Source of the DNA: CAYZXU01 sp964482535
GTDB taxonomy: Bacteria > Desulfobacterota > Desulfobacteria > Desulfobacterales > BuS5
Direction of reading: 5' to 3'
Assembly (NCBI GenBank): GCA_964482535.1
Contig: CAYZXU010000041.1
Location: 1 to 19,392 of the forward strand
DNA length: 19,392 bases
The notes below the pieces were generated by a model. It was given only the letters and a program-made list of their open reading frames with translations. It was not told the DNA's origin and did no database searches. Positions within the stretch are counted from its first letter, which is position 1. Each line of letters opens with the position of its first letter. Position numbers and translations under genes: made by a program. This document shows positions 7,526 through 16,200 of this stretch, one piece after another.

Positions 7526-7554
7526 TTGACAATTATTTCATTGTGCCGTATATT
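7526..7554 (+). promoter_or_regulatory. Sigma-70-type promoter of the toxin-antitoxin pair
   Basis: TTGACA (7526-7531) and TATATT (7549-7554) are separated by exactly 17 bp, close to the housekeeping consensus. An imperfectly centred dyad, ATTATT (7552-7557) and AATAAT (7563-7568), overlaps the -10 and start point, where an autoregulatory antitoxin could bind. The rest of 7443-7595 is AT-rich with no clear terminator for the preceding gene. Confidence 0.7.
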
Positions 7555-7595
7555 ATTATTAAAATAATCCGTCACTGTAAAAATGGAGGTGAGGT

Positions 7596-7838
7596 ATGAA
7601 TACAAAACTAACATTAAGACTTGATGATCATTTAATAAAATCCGCAAAAGAATATTCCGCAAAAACGGGCAAATCCGTCTCTAAAATTGTCTCTGACTTT
7701 TTCGTAATTATCAAAAACGAAAAATTAAAAGGGAGTAGTTCAATTACTCCAACTGTTCAATCCCTGAAGGGTATCTTGAAAGATTCCAAATTTTCAGAAA
7801 AAGACTATAATAGCTATCTTGAAGAGAAATATTTATGA
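7596..7838 (+). CDS. Ribbon-helix-helix antitoxin (DUF6364-like)
   Basis: An 80-residue protein preceded by a strong GGAGGTGAGG ribosome site directly upstream of the ATG. The N-terminus has the strand-helix-helix pattern of a ribbon-helix-helix protein (K-L-T-L-R-L-D at 4-10, then two helices to about residue 47), closest to the small DUF6364-type antitoxins. The lysine/serine-rich C-terminal half would wrap the toxin. The stop codon overlaps the toxin start (ATGA), giving tight translational coupling. RHH antitoxins neutralise PIN RNases and usually repress their own promoter; the dyad over the transcription start at 7552-7568 is a candidate operator. Confidence 0.85.
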   Translation: MNTKLTLRLDDHLIKSAKEYSAKTGKSVSKIVSDFFVIIKNEKLKGSSSITPTVQSLKGILKDSKFSEKDYNSYLEEKYL

Positions 7839-8254
7839 AAGTTCTTTTTGACACTAATATCATTCTGGATGTTCTTTTAGATCGCAAGCCTTTTTCTGAA
7901 CATGCTTTATATTTAATGTCCAAAGTTGAGCGGTCGGAAATCAATGGCTCTCTTTGTGCCACTACGGTAACAACAATTCATTATCTCTTATCAAAGTATT
8001 TGGACAAAGAAAAAGCCATGGATAGCATTAAGTCTATAATGGCGCTATTTGAAGTTGCTTCTGTAAATCGGTTAGTAATTGAAAATGCATTAAAAGCAAA
8101 ATTTACTGACTTTGAAGATGCAGTTTTGCATGAATCAGCAAGGCATGCAGGAGCAGAGTACATTATTACCAGAAACATTAAGGACTTTAAAAAAACAAAG
8201 ATTCCGGTATTCACTCCTGCAGAATTTTTAAGCATGATTGAATCCTTAACATAA
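7835..8254 (+). CDS. PIN-domain toxin (VapC-type ribonuclease)
   Basis: A 139-residue single PIN domain. The start (V-L-F-D-T-N-I-I-L-D) supplies catalytic D6, with D92 and D95 in the central acidic cluster and D117 in I-T-R-N-I-K-D-F completing the metal site. The position that often carries a Glu after the second strand is T-T-I-H (46-49), as in the PIN_3-like branch rather than classic VapC. Family members cleave specific RNAs, often tRNA or rRNA, when the antitoxin is lost. It overlaps the antitoxin gene by 4 bases and is followed within 10 bases by the large hairpin terminator at 8257-8325. The module type is clear; the RNA target is unknown. Confidence 0.88.
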   Translation: MKVLFDTNIILDVLLDRKPFSEHALYLMSKVERSEINGSLCATTVTTIHYLLSKYLDKEKAMDSIKSIMALFEVASVNRLVIENALKAKFTDFEDAVLHESARHAGAEYIITRNIKDFKKTKIPVFTPAEFLSMIESLT

Positions 8255-8256
8255 AA

Positions 8257-8325
8257 AAATGGGTTGACAGTTTACGCTTCAATAAAGCTGCAAATAACAG
8301 CTTTCCGTAAACTGTCAACCCGTTT
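8257..8325. terminator. Large two-tier hairpin terminator between toxin gene and metF
   Basis: A perfect 16-bp inverted repeat, 8261-8276 with 8306-8321, is extended by A/T pairs to about 20 bp. Inside it sits a second 7-bp hairpin (AAAGCTG 8284-8290 with CAGCTTT 8298-8304). On the minus strand it is followed by seven Ts, making it a good terminator for metF. On the plus strand only GTTTAT follows, so termination of the toxin operon is probably weaker. Confidence 0.85.
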
Positions 8326-8395
8326 ATAAGCTCCGATAGTCGTTATCTTACATTCTTCTATTTATTACTCCGGTTTATATCAAATATCCCGGCCA

Positions 8396-9280
8396 TTATA
8401 ACAACCCTTCGCTTCGCAGTCTGCTTAGAATAGTATCTACGGTTTTGGCACGATTCATTGTATAGAAATGAAGACCTTGAACACCATGATTGAGCAGATC
8501 CCTGCATTGCTGTGTGGCAAGATCAATACCGAATTCCAATATTCCATTTTTGTCATCAGGAGAAATTTTTGCCAGACCATTATGTATTTCATCGGTAATA
8601 GTTGTCCCGCAAACCTTTGATAATATCTCCATCATTTTAACTCCATAGATCGGCATAATACCGGGTATAATCGGGACAGTTATCCCGGCAGCTCTGCAGC
8701 GTTCAACGTAATCATAAAAAAAGCTGTTATCATAAAAGTATTGCGCAACAATATATTCAGCGCCATTTTTTTCTTTCAGCTTTAGATATTCTATATCTTT
8801 TTCTTTGCTCACAGCTTCAAGATGCCCCTCAGGATAACCGGCTGCACCCAGGCAAAAGTCATAACGCTCTTTGATAAAAAAGAGTAAATCAGAAGCATAT
8901 TTCATTGAATCAGGATGAGGTTTAAACTCTGCATCGCCCTGGGGCTCATCACCGCGTATTACAAAAACCGTTTCAACTCCAAGGTTTTTAAAATTATCTA
9001 AAACAGAAATCAGGTCATCAGGCCCGAGACCAACACCGGCTATGTATGCCACCACGTTTAATTTCTTCTCATTTTTAAATTTTTCCACAAGCTGGAAAGA
9101 ACCTCCACGGGTTGAACCACCTGCGCCAAATGTTACTGACACATAGTCCGGTTTGTGCTTGGCCAGAATATCAATGGCCTTATCAAGATTCAAAGCTGCC
9201 TTTTCAGTCTTTGCACGGGAAAATTCAAAAGAGATGACTGGCTGACCTTTTTTTTCTTTTAACAAATTTGATACTCGCAT
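8396..9280 (-). CDS. metF: 5,10-methylenetetrahydrofolate reductase
   Basis: A 294-residue TIM-barrel flavoprotein of normal MetF length. It interconverts methylene- and methyl-tetrahydrofolate, feeding methionine synthesis and, in anaerobes with a Wood-Ljungdahl pathway, the methyl branch. Visible family motifs are F-E-F-S near 18-21 (catalytic Glu E19), S-V-T-F-G-A-G-G-S near 49-57, I-R-G-D near 109-112, A-A-G-Y-P-E-G-H near 146-153, and Q-Y-F-Y-D and F-Y-T-M-N further on. The usual F-F-P-P after the Glu is F-S-R-A, a divergent version. GGAGG lies just before the ATG. A separate MetV-like iron-sulfur protein encoded at 18303-18977 fits a non-NADPH, complex-forming reductase (inference). It is transcribed divergently from the corrinoid operon, sharing 9281-9509. 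Confidence 0.93.
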   Translation of the reverse strand: MRVSNLLKEKKGQPVISFEFSRAKTEKAALNLDKAIDILAKHKPDYVSVTFGAGGSTRGGSFQLVEKFKNEKKLNVVAYIAGVGLGPDDLISVLDNFKNLGVETVFVIRGDEPQGDAEFKPHPDSMKYASDLLFFIKERYDFCLGAAGYPEGHLEAVSKEKDIEYLKLKEKNGAEYIVAQYFYDNSFFYDYVERCRAAGITVPIIPGIMPIYGVKMMEILSKVCGTTITDEIHNGLAKISPDDKNGILEFGIDLATQQCRDLLNHGVQGLHFYTMNRAKTVDTILSRLRSEGLL

Positions 9281-9416
9281 CGATCCTCCTTTTATCTTTA
9301 ATAATTAGAATTGAGTTGTCTTGACAATTAAAATTATTATCATAAATAAATAAATAAAGCTAAAATGTAAAAGCTATATGATTTTTCAAAACCAAACAAC
9401 AAAAAAAACAAGGGGC

Positions 9417-9445
9417 TTGAACCTTTACAAAACAATCTCTTTATA
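9417..9445 (+). promoter_or_regulatory. Weak candidate sigma-70 promoter for the corrinoid operon
   Basis: TTGAAC (9417-9422) and TTTATA (9440-9445) are spaced by 17 bp, about 65 bases before the cobO start. The divergent region 9281-9509 also has a TTGTC-TT-GACAA palindrome at 9316-9327, closer to metF. No B12-box or other cobalamin-riboswitch signature was found there. Confidence 0.35.
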
Positions 9446-9509
9446 GTAGTTTTAATTGATTATTTATATAAAAATGAATAGTAGAGGAATTTTTTTAAAG
9501 GGATAAAGA

Positions 9510-10028
9510 ATGAAAAAAGGATATGTACAGGTTTATACAGGGAACGGAAAAGGGAAAACCACTGCGTCCATAGGTCTCGCAGTAAGGGCTGCCGGCGCCG
9601 GCCTGAAAGTTTTTATTATTCAGTTTATGAAAATGGGAGATTACAGCGAAATTAAGGCCTTGAAAAGATTTTCGGATCTTATAACCATAGAGCAGTACGG
9701 TCTTGGACGTTTTGTAAAAGGAAAGCCTTCCCCTGAAGATATTGAGGCAGGAAAAAAAGGGCTTGAAAGGGTAAGGTCTATTATCAGTGCCAACGAGCAT
9801 GATATGCTTATCATAGAAGAGGGAAATGTTGCGGCTATGTGTGACCTCTTTTCACCAGATGATCTTCTTGACATTATAGATTTAAAGCCTGAGCATATGG
9901 AGCTTGTTATCACAGGCCGCGGCGCTGATCAGAAAATTTTGGACAGGGCTGATCTTGTGACTGAAATGAGAGAGATAAAGCATTATTACCAAAACGGAGT
10001 ACAGGCAAGGGTTGGAATCGAAAAATAA
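9510..10028 (+). CDS. cobO: Cob(I)alamin adenosyltransferase, CobO/BtuR type
   Basis: A 172-residue P-loop protein of normal CobO/BtuR length. It transfers the adenosyl group of ATP to the cobalt of reduced corrinoids. The ATP loop reads G-N-G-K-G-K-T-T (11-18) immediately after the first strand, as is typical, and the C-terminal part has the T-G-R-G-A and D-L-V-T-E-M motifs of the family. AAAGGG lies nine bases before the ATG. Its last 17 bases overlap the TTG start of cobQ, so the two are co-translated. It opens a three-gene corrinoid operon. Regulation is not obvious since no B12 riboswitch precedes it. Confidence 0.92.
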   Translation: MKKGYVQVYTGNGKGKTTASIGLAVRAAGAGLKVFIIQFMKMGDYSEIKALKRFSDLITIEQYGLGRFVKGKPSPEDIEAGKKGLERVRSIISANEHDMLIIEEGNVAAMCDLFSPDDLLDIIDLKPEHMELVITGRGADQKILDRADLVTEMREIKHYYQNGVQARVGIEK

Positions 10029-11526
10029 AAAAAAAGCGCCGTGCCTTGCTGTTTTTGGAACAGGTTCTGATGTTGGGAAAAGTATTGTTGTAACGGCATT
10101 ATGCCGTATCTTTGCCCAAAAAGGGTATAGAGTCGCTCCGTTTAAAGCCCAGAACATGTCTAATAATTCAGGAGTAACTCCCCAGGGTCTGGAAATGGGC
10201 AGAGCCCAGATTGTTCAGGCTGAAGCTGCAGGAATTCCTCCCCATGTGGACATGAACCCCATTTTGCTTAAACCAACCAGTGACATAGGAGCTCAGGTAG
10301 TTCTTTCAGGCAAAGTTTACGAAAACAGCACTGCAATAGAATATCATACCAAAAAAAAGTTCTTTTTTTCAAAAGCATGCGACGCCCTTGACCGTTTGAG
10401 GACAAAATACGATCTTGTGGTCATGGAAGGCGCAGGTTCCTGTGCTGAGGTCAATCTTATGCACAATGATATTGTTAATTTCCCCATTGCCCAATATGCC
10501 TCTTCTCCGGTTATTCTGGTTGCTGATATTCATAAAGGCGGAGTTTTTGCGCAGATACTCGGTACTTTGCAATGCATTTCACAAGAGCAAAGAGATCTCA
10601 CATGCGGATTTATAATAAACAGATTCAGAGGCGATATTTCTCTTTTTAATGATGGTATGCTCTGGATAGAAGAAAAAACAAAGAAAAAGGTTTTTGGGGT
10701 GCTGCCGTGGTTTAATCATATTAATATTGAAGCTGAAGATTCAGTTGTAATCGAAAAACCTGATTTAAAATCAAAAAGATCAGGAGATCTTCCGGCAATT
10801 GCCGTGATACGATTGCCGCACATTTCCAATTTTACGGATTTTGAGCCTCTTTCGGCTCTTAAGGGGCTTGATATATGTTTTGTTGAAAAAGTTTGTGATC
10901 TTTCTCCTTTTAAAGCCGTAATTCTTCCTGGAACAAAAAATACCCGCTTTGACCTTAACTGGCTCTTTTCAACAGGCTGGCAAAAAGAGCTGGTAAGATA
11001 TGCAGAAAAACAGGGGCATATCCTTGGCGTTTGCGGCGGCTACCAGATACTTGGGGATTTTGTACACGATCCTGATGGACTTGAAGGAAAACCCGGAACA
11101 ACAAAAGGCATTGGTCTGCTTCCTGTTGAAACTGTTTTAAAGGCTCCAAAAACCACAACACTTACCGGTTTTTTATGGAATAATGTCAGCGGCGCAGGAT
11201 ATGAAATACATATGGGTCATACAGAAAGAAAAGACGGTCTTCCAATGTTTAAAGTAATCAAACAAAACAGTCAAAAATGCAATGCCGAAAACGGATGTAT
11301 CTTAGATAACAGAATCATGGGTACATATATACACGGAATGTTTGACACGCCTGGCATAACAAGAATATGGCTGGACAGCATAGGCCTTCATCAAATTAAT
11401 GTTTCAGAAAAAAAGGGGCTTCTGGAAAGAAACAGGCAGTATGATCTTCTTGCAGAATATTTTGTAAAACATATTGATTTAGAAAAAATCGAATCTATTT
11501 TAAAAAAAGAAATCTATTATGAGTAA
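10012..11526 (+). CDS. cobQ: Cobyric acid synthase
   Basis: A 504-residue glutamine-dependent amidotransferase of normal length. It amidates four side-chain carboxylates of adenosylcobyrinic a,c-diamide. The N-terminal synthetase domain has the G-T-G-S-D-V-G-K-S nucleotide loop (16-24), K-A-Q-N-M-S-N-N-S (45-53) and N-P-I-L-L-K-P (82-88). The C-terminal class I glutaminase domain has nucleophile C341 (G-V-C-G-G-Y) and catalytic H441 (Y-I-H-G-M-F-D). The start is TTG at 10012: no ATG or GTG lies before the nucleotide loop and a GGAG sits 12 bases upstream. It overlaps cobO by 17 bases and cobU by 8. Confidence 0.95.
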   Translation: MESKNKKKAPCLAVFGTGSDVGKSIVVTALCRIFAQKGYRVAPFKAQNMSNNSGVTPQGLEMGRAQIVQAEAAGIPPHVDMNPILLKPTSDIGAQVVLSGKVYENSTAIEYHTKKKFFFSKACDALDRLRTKYDLVVMEGAGSCAEVNLMHNDIVNFPIAQYASSPVILVADIHKGGVFAQILGTLQCISQEQRDLTCGFIINRFRGDISLFNDGMLWIEEKTKKKVFGVLPWFNHINIEAEDSVVIEKPDLKSKRSGDLPAIAVIRLPHISNFTDFEPLSALKGLDICFVEKVCDLSPFKAVILPGTKNTRFDLNWLFSTGWQKELVRYAEKQGHILGVCGGYQILGDFVHDPDGLEGKPGTTKGIGLLPVETVLKAPKTTTLTGFLWNNVSGAGYEIHMGHTERKDGLPMFKVIKQNSQKCNAENGCILDNRIMGTYIHGMFDTPGITRIWLDSIGLHQINVSEKKGLLERNRQYDLLAEYFVKHIDLEKIESILKKEIYYE

Positions 11527-12052
11527 AACTATTTTTGTTACAGGCGGATGTAAAAGCGGAAAAAGCAACCATGCACTTGAGCTTGCTGAAGAAATTTCAG
11601 AGCATGACAGAATATTTATCGCCACCTGCATACCACATGATAATGAAATGCAGGAAAGGATTACAGCACATCAAAAAGAGAGATGTGAAAGCTGGCAAAC
11701 CCTGGAAATTCCGATTTCAATAGCAGACGCCATTACCAAAAACAGTAAAAATGCAGGAGTAATTCTTGTTGACTGCATAACACTATGGCTCAGCAACCTG
11801 CTTTTAGAAAATTTTGATCAGGAAGCTGTTAAAAAGCATGTGGATAAACTGTCAAAAGCCCTTGAAAAATCAAAATGCCCTGTTGTTCTTGTTTCAAACG
11901 AAGTGGGCGCCGGCATAGTCCCTGAAAACAAACTCGCAAGACTCTTCCGGGATACAGCAGGTTTTGCCAATCAAAAAATTGCCGCATGTGCAGACAAAGT
12001 AATATGGATGGTTGCAGGCATACCGGTTGTTATAAAAAACCGGTTGTTATAA
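11519..12052 (+). CDS. cobU: Adenosylcobinamide kinase/guanylyltransferase
   Basis: A 177-residue bifunctional enzyme that phosphorylates adenosylcobinamide and then attaches GMP, preparing the lower-ligand loop assembly. The P-loop is G-G-C-K-S-G-K-S (9-16). H51 in R-I-T-A-H-Q-K-E-R matches the histidine that carries GMP. V-D-C-I-T-L-W-L-S-N (84-93) and S-N-E-V-G-A-G-I-V-P (125-134) are family motifs. It overlaps cobQ by 8 bases. The last codons and the stop lie inside a 17-bp tandem repeat (12023-12073), so the natural C-terminus may have been altered by slippage; the catalytic parts are unaffected. Confidence 0.93.
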   Translation: MSKTIFVTGGCKSGKSNHALELAEEISEHDRIFIATCIPHDNEMQERITAHQKERCESWQTLEIPISIADAITKNSKNAGVILVDCITLWLSNLLLENFDQEAVKKHVDKLSKALEKSKCPVVLVSNEVGAGIVPENKLARLFRDTAGFANQKIAACADKVIWMVAGIPVVIKNRLL

Positions 12053-12073
12053 AAACCACTTGTTATAAAAAAC
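12023..12073 (+). repeat. 17-bp tandem repeat, three copies, over the cobU stop
   Basis: The unit CCGGTTGTTATAAAAAA occurs at 12023-12039, with one change at 12040-12056, and in a diverged third copy at 12057-12073. Because 17 is not a multiple of three, the copies are read in different frames: the first ends the conserved I-P-V-V-I-K, the second supplies the last residues and the stop. Slippage here would change the cobU C-terminus and the spacing to the next gene. Confidence 0.9.
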
Positions 12074-12090
12074 AGTCCGGAGGAAAAACA

Positions 12091-12990
12091 GTGAAGCAGA
12101 AAATTTTATATCTGACAGCAGCATTTCTATTAATATTCATTCCCATGACATCACAGGAATGTTTTTCTGATACACTTTCAGACAAAACAATATCAGGTTT
12201 TGTTCATCCTGAATCCGTGGCCTGTGATACCCATAAAAAAGTTTTATATGTGGGGCAGTTCGGCTCTGTGATGGAGCCGCTTTTAAAGGATGGAAAAGGA
12301 AAAATAAGCAGGCTTTCTTTTTCCGGTGAAATAATTGAAGAGAACTTTCTTCCATTACCAGGGCAAAATCTTGTGCTGCACAAACCAAAGGGCATTTGGG
12401 TTGAAAACCAAAGGCTCTGGGTTGCGGATATTGACACAGTCGCTGTTTTTGATCTGTCATCCCGCAGAGGAAAAAAAATTTCCCTGCCGGATTCCATGTT
12501 TGCCAATGACCCTGTAGTAATGGATGGCGTACTATATGTAAGCGACACTGTGGGGAACAGGATTTACAGAATTGCGCCGGCAGATTTTCTTGATAAAAAG
12601 CCTGAAGTTACAGATTTTATTTCAAGACTCCCATTTGCGCCAAACGGGCTTTATCCCGGTCCCGACGGCACATTACTCGTTGCAGGGTTTGAAATGGACG
12701 GAACAAACAGGAGCGTTTACTCCATTAAACATGACGGCAGCTTTACACAATTTTCAAAATGCATGGGGCTCTTTGACGGTATAGCAAGGCTTGATAACGG
12801 AAGTCTGCTGATAACAGACTGGAAGACAAAATCAATATTCCAATGGAGCAAAGATTCAGGAAGAAAAGTAATTGCTTCCAGATTTATGGGACCTGCTGAT
12901 TTTTGTGTGGTTGATAAAAACATGCATTTTCTGATTGTGGTTCCTGATCTTATCAAAAGTGAACTTCGTTTCATACGGATGTCTAAATAG
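12091..12990 (+). CDS. Exported beta-propeller (SMP-30/NHL-like) protein
   Basis: A 299-residue protein from GTG at 12091, chosen because GGAGG lies seven bases upstream and the start is followed at once by a signal peptide (K-Q-K at 2-4, hydrophobic about 5-18). A Cys in S-Q-E-C-F near residue 24 is not a good lipobox, so a soluble periplasmic protein is more likely than a lipoprotein. The mature part repeats short blocks such as V-L-Y-V-G, R-L-W-V-A-D, V-L-Y-V-S-D and S-L-L-I-T-D at 40-60 residue spacing, typical of a beta-propeller of the SMP-30/gluconolactonase or NHL type. It begins 38 bases after cobU. Enzyme activity or corrinoid binding cannot be read from the sequence. Confidence 0.8.
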   Translation: MKQKILYLTAAFLLIFIPMTSQECFSDTLSDKTISGFVHPESVACDTHKKVLYVGQFGSVMEPLLKDGKGKISRLSFSGEIIEENFLPLPGQNLVLHKPKGIWVENQRLWVADIDTVAVFDLSSRRGKKISLPDSMFANDPVVMDGVLYVSDTVGNRIYRIAPADFLDKKPEVTDFISRLPFAPNGLYPGPDGTLLVAGFEMDGTNRSVYSIKHDGSFTQFSKCMGLFDGIARLDNGSLLITDWKTKSIFQWSKDSGRKVIASRFMGPADFCVVDKNMHFLIVVPDLIKSELRFIRMSK

Positions 12991-12996
12991 TTTTTT

Positions 12997-13028
12997 GGTG
13001 GATTCGCTTCGCTTAATCCACCCTACAA
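12997..13028. repeat. REP-like palindrome, left copy
   Basis: GGTGGATT (12997-13004) and AATCCACC (13015-13022) form an 8-bp hairpin, followed by CTACAA. An inverted copy lies at 13203-13240. It begins seven bases after the stop of the beta-propeller gene and could also end that transcript. The interval 12991-13286 holds no gene and is mostly made of such repeats. Confidence 0.85.
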
Positions 13029-13123
13029 ACTACTGTCATGTCAATTTTGTAATGTCGTAAAGATGGCTATCATTCCCGCGTAAGCTTAGAACCTAAAAGC
13101 GCCGAAGCAGCCAAAAATACTGG

Positions 13124-13143
13124 ATTCCCGCCTTCGCGGGAAT
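13124..13143. repeat. Inner perfect hairpin of the composite repeat
   Basis: ATTCCCGC (13124-13131), loop CTTC and GCGGGAAT (13136-13143) form a perfect 8-bp, GC-rich hairpin. A partial copy of its arm, CATTCCCGCG, lies at 13071-13080. It has no T-tract, so it is a repeat element rather than a terminator. Confidence 0.85.
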
Positions 13144-13202
13144 GACAAGTACCTGATACGATATTTCACGCATGACACGACACTACCAACTTTTATATAA
13201 AA

Positions 13203-13240
13203 TTGTAGGGTGGATTAAGGAGCGTAGCGACGAATCCACC
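13203..13240. repeat. REP-like palindrome, right copy (inverted)
   Basis: TTGTAGGGTGGATT (13203-13216) and CGAATCCACC (13231-13240) repeat the left element at 12997-13028 in inverted orientation with a longer loop. Together the two copies bracket about 175 bp in the manner of a BIME or a MITE-like unit, just upstream of the first hybrid kinase. Confidence 0.85.
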
Positions 13241-13286
13241 AAAGTTAACAATATCAAACAGTTATTCAGTTTATAAATTTTTGATA

Positions 13287-16200
13287 ATGGAAAAAAATAG
13301 TATGCAAAATTTCATTTCCGATTATATAAAAAAAGACAGACAACCGCCTCAGCACGAACTTGCCGAGATAATAAACGGACTTCAATGGCTGAATAAAATC
13401 AGATTTTCTATTGCCCTGGTTTTCTTTATTCTGACTCTTTTTACAGGAGCTTTTTTTCTTTTCTCTTCAACGAAAATCGATAGTTTTCTTTTTTTAAATA
13501 AAAATTCAATCCTCTTTCTCCTGGCAGCGGAATCTTTTGAGCTGCTTTTAAACAGACCATTTAGCTTTATTTTAAATAAAATTAAAAATTACAAGCTGTT
13601 TGGAATGATGCAGGCGCTGGCCGATATATTTATTATAACACTGTGTGTCCATTTTGCAGGAGGTATTGAATTTCCTCTTTCAATAGCAATCTACAGCTTT
13701 GCCATAATTTTTTCCTCCGTTATCATGCAGAATAAATTATCAGGTTATATTTGTGCGGCAGTCAGCTCTATAATGTATGCCTTTATCATATTAGGAGAGT
13801 ATTCCGGTTTTATTACGCACTATACAACGAGCGGATGGCAGCCGGATTTTCACATGCAGCTTTTCATAATTATAATAAATCTTCTAATTTTTTTTCTAAT
13901 GGCCAATTGCGGAGCTGATACAGCAGCAATGATTGAAAGAAAAAAGAAAAGTCTTGATAATTTATTTAATGAGCTGAAAAAATCGAGCCACGAAAAAAAC
14001 AGATTTTTTACAAACCTTAAAAAATCGGATGAGGCTTTTAGAAATCTGGTAGACAGTACAAATGATCTGATATGTTCCATAACTCTGGACGGAGTTATAA
14101 TCTCTGTGAATAAAGCGGGGTCTGAACTTTTGGGATACCATAAAAAAGAGCTGGAAGGCAGCAGTTTGCTCAAATATATCCCGACGGAAAACATACACCT
14201 TGCTGAAGACATGATTGTCGGCGCAGAAAAAAGAAAAGAAAAATTTAGAAATACATTTAAAATCAAAAATAAAGCAGGGAAAATAATATACCTTGAAGCC
14301 CAGTGGCATTTTTTTGACAAACATGAAGGCAGACCTGAAGTTCAGGTAATAGCAAGGGATATAACAAAACGCATAGAGGCTGAAAAAAAACTCCAGAGAA
14401 AAATCAAACTTGAATCGGCAGTTGCAAAGGTTGCTTCAAGTCTGATAGCAGAAAAAAATATTGATAATGGCATTAACAGAGCCCTGCGGATTCTTGGTGA
14501 GGTTGTGGGCGCTGACCGCAGCTATATTTTCAAAATTTATGACAACGGGAAAAAAGCGGACAATACCCATGAGTGGTGTGCAGACGGGATTGAACCACAG
14601 ATAGAAAATCTTGCAGGCATGAATCTTGAGGCATACCCCTGGTTTCAGAAAAAAATGAGAAATAACGAGGTAATAGCAATATCGGATAGCAAAAGCATGT
14701 CCTCAGGTGAGACAAAAGATCTGATCACAGCACAGGAGATCCAGGCCATGCTCATAGTGCCCATATTTTCAGGTAAAACCCTCACGGGTTTTATAGGGTT
14801 TGATTCGACCAGAGGAACAAAAGAATGGGAAAACAGTGTTGAAAAAATGCTGATAGTTGCATCCGCAACCATCAATTCTTTTATGCAGCGTAAAAAAGCT
14901 GAGCACTACTTTATTGAAAATCAGCGCATGCTCCAGCTTATATATAAAAACAGCCACATTGGAATGGCCTTTCTTGATAAAAGTCTATCTACTAAAACTA
15001 TTAACCCTGTTATGGCTGAAATATTAGGATATAAGCAAAATGAGATAGATAAAAAACCTTTTAAAGAAATTTTCAGAGAGAATACTCTGCCTGTTGAAGT
15101 ATTAGAGGATGTTTTGAATAACAGATTGAAATTCAAAGATGAAAGATTTAAAGCATATATAAAAAACCGTTCTGACCGCCAGCCTGGATACTATAATATA
15201 CATATTGCCCCATTATTCGACGATAATAATGATGTCACAAATATTGTACTTTTTGTAATGGATATTACAAACCTTGTGAATGCCCAGGAGGATAAGCTTA
15301 AAATTGAAACCCAGCTTCGCCATTCACAAAAAATGGAGGCCGTGGGTGTTCTCGCAGGTGGAATCGCCCATGATTTCAATAATATTTTACAGGCTATTTC
15401 AGGTTATGTACAGCTTATTATGCTTTCAAAAGAAGAGGATCATCCTGATTATAAGTATTTAAACCAGATTGAAACGTCAGCACAAAGAGCGGCAGATCTT
15501 GTTAAACAGATCCTGATATTCAGCAGAAAGGTGGAAAGTAAACTCACTCCTCTTAATTTAAATAATGAAGTTGAAAATGTAAACAAAATTCTCAGAAGAA
15601 TATTGCCAAAAATGATAGAGGTTAAGTTGGATTTAACGGATGAAACCCCTGTAATCAATGCGGATGCCGCACAACTTCAACAGATAATGATGAACCTTGC
15701 AGTTAATGCAAAAGACGTTATGCCGGATGGAGGGGAACTTGTTTTTAAGACTGAAATTATTTATGTGGACAAAAACCAGTTCTATGGAGAATCTGAAATT
15801 AATCCTGGACAATATGTTCTTCTCACTGTTTCTGACACGGGAACCGGTATGGACGACAAAACCATTGAACATATTTTCGAACCTTTTTTTACAACAAAGG
15901 GAGTTGGAAAAGGCACAGGCCTTGGCTTGTCCATGGCTTACGGTATAGTTCAAAATCATGGAGGATTTATCACATGCACAAGCAGGATTGGAAAAGGCAC
16001 AAAATTTAAAATTTATTTTCCTTGCAATAAAATTGTGGAGTTAACTGAATATGCCGGCGAAGCTACCAACACAGACAGTGAAAAAATCAACGAGGTCAAC
16101 GAAACAATTCTGCTTGTTGATGATGAAAAGCCCATCCTTGACATAGCTGACAAAATGTTAAAAAAATACGGATATAAAACTCTCACAGCAAACTGCGGTG

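Noticed and set aside
8446..8461. TGGCACGATTCATTGT as another sigma-54 promoter
   Set aside because: The -12 part is ATTG at the required spacing rather than TTGC, and it lies inside metF.
9281..9509. Cobalamin riboswitch upstream of cobO
   Set aside because: No B12-box or conserved GC-rich core in this very AT-rich stretch; only weak promoter-like elements are seen.
12023..12073. CRISPR-like array
   Set aside because: Only three directly adjoining 17-bp copies without spacers; a plain tandem duplication.
11986..12090. Upstream ATG extension of the beta-propeller gene inside cobU
   Set aside because: It would put 35 residues read from cobU and the tandem repeat before a clear signal peptide; the GTG at 12091 has GGAGG at the right distance.
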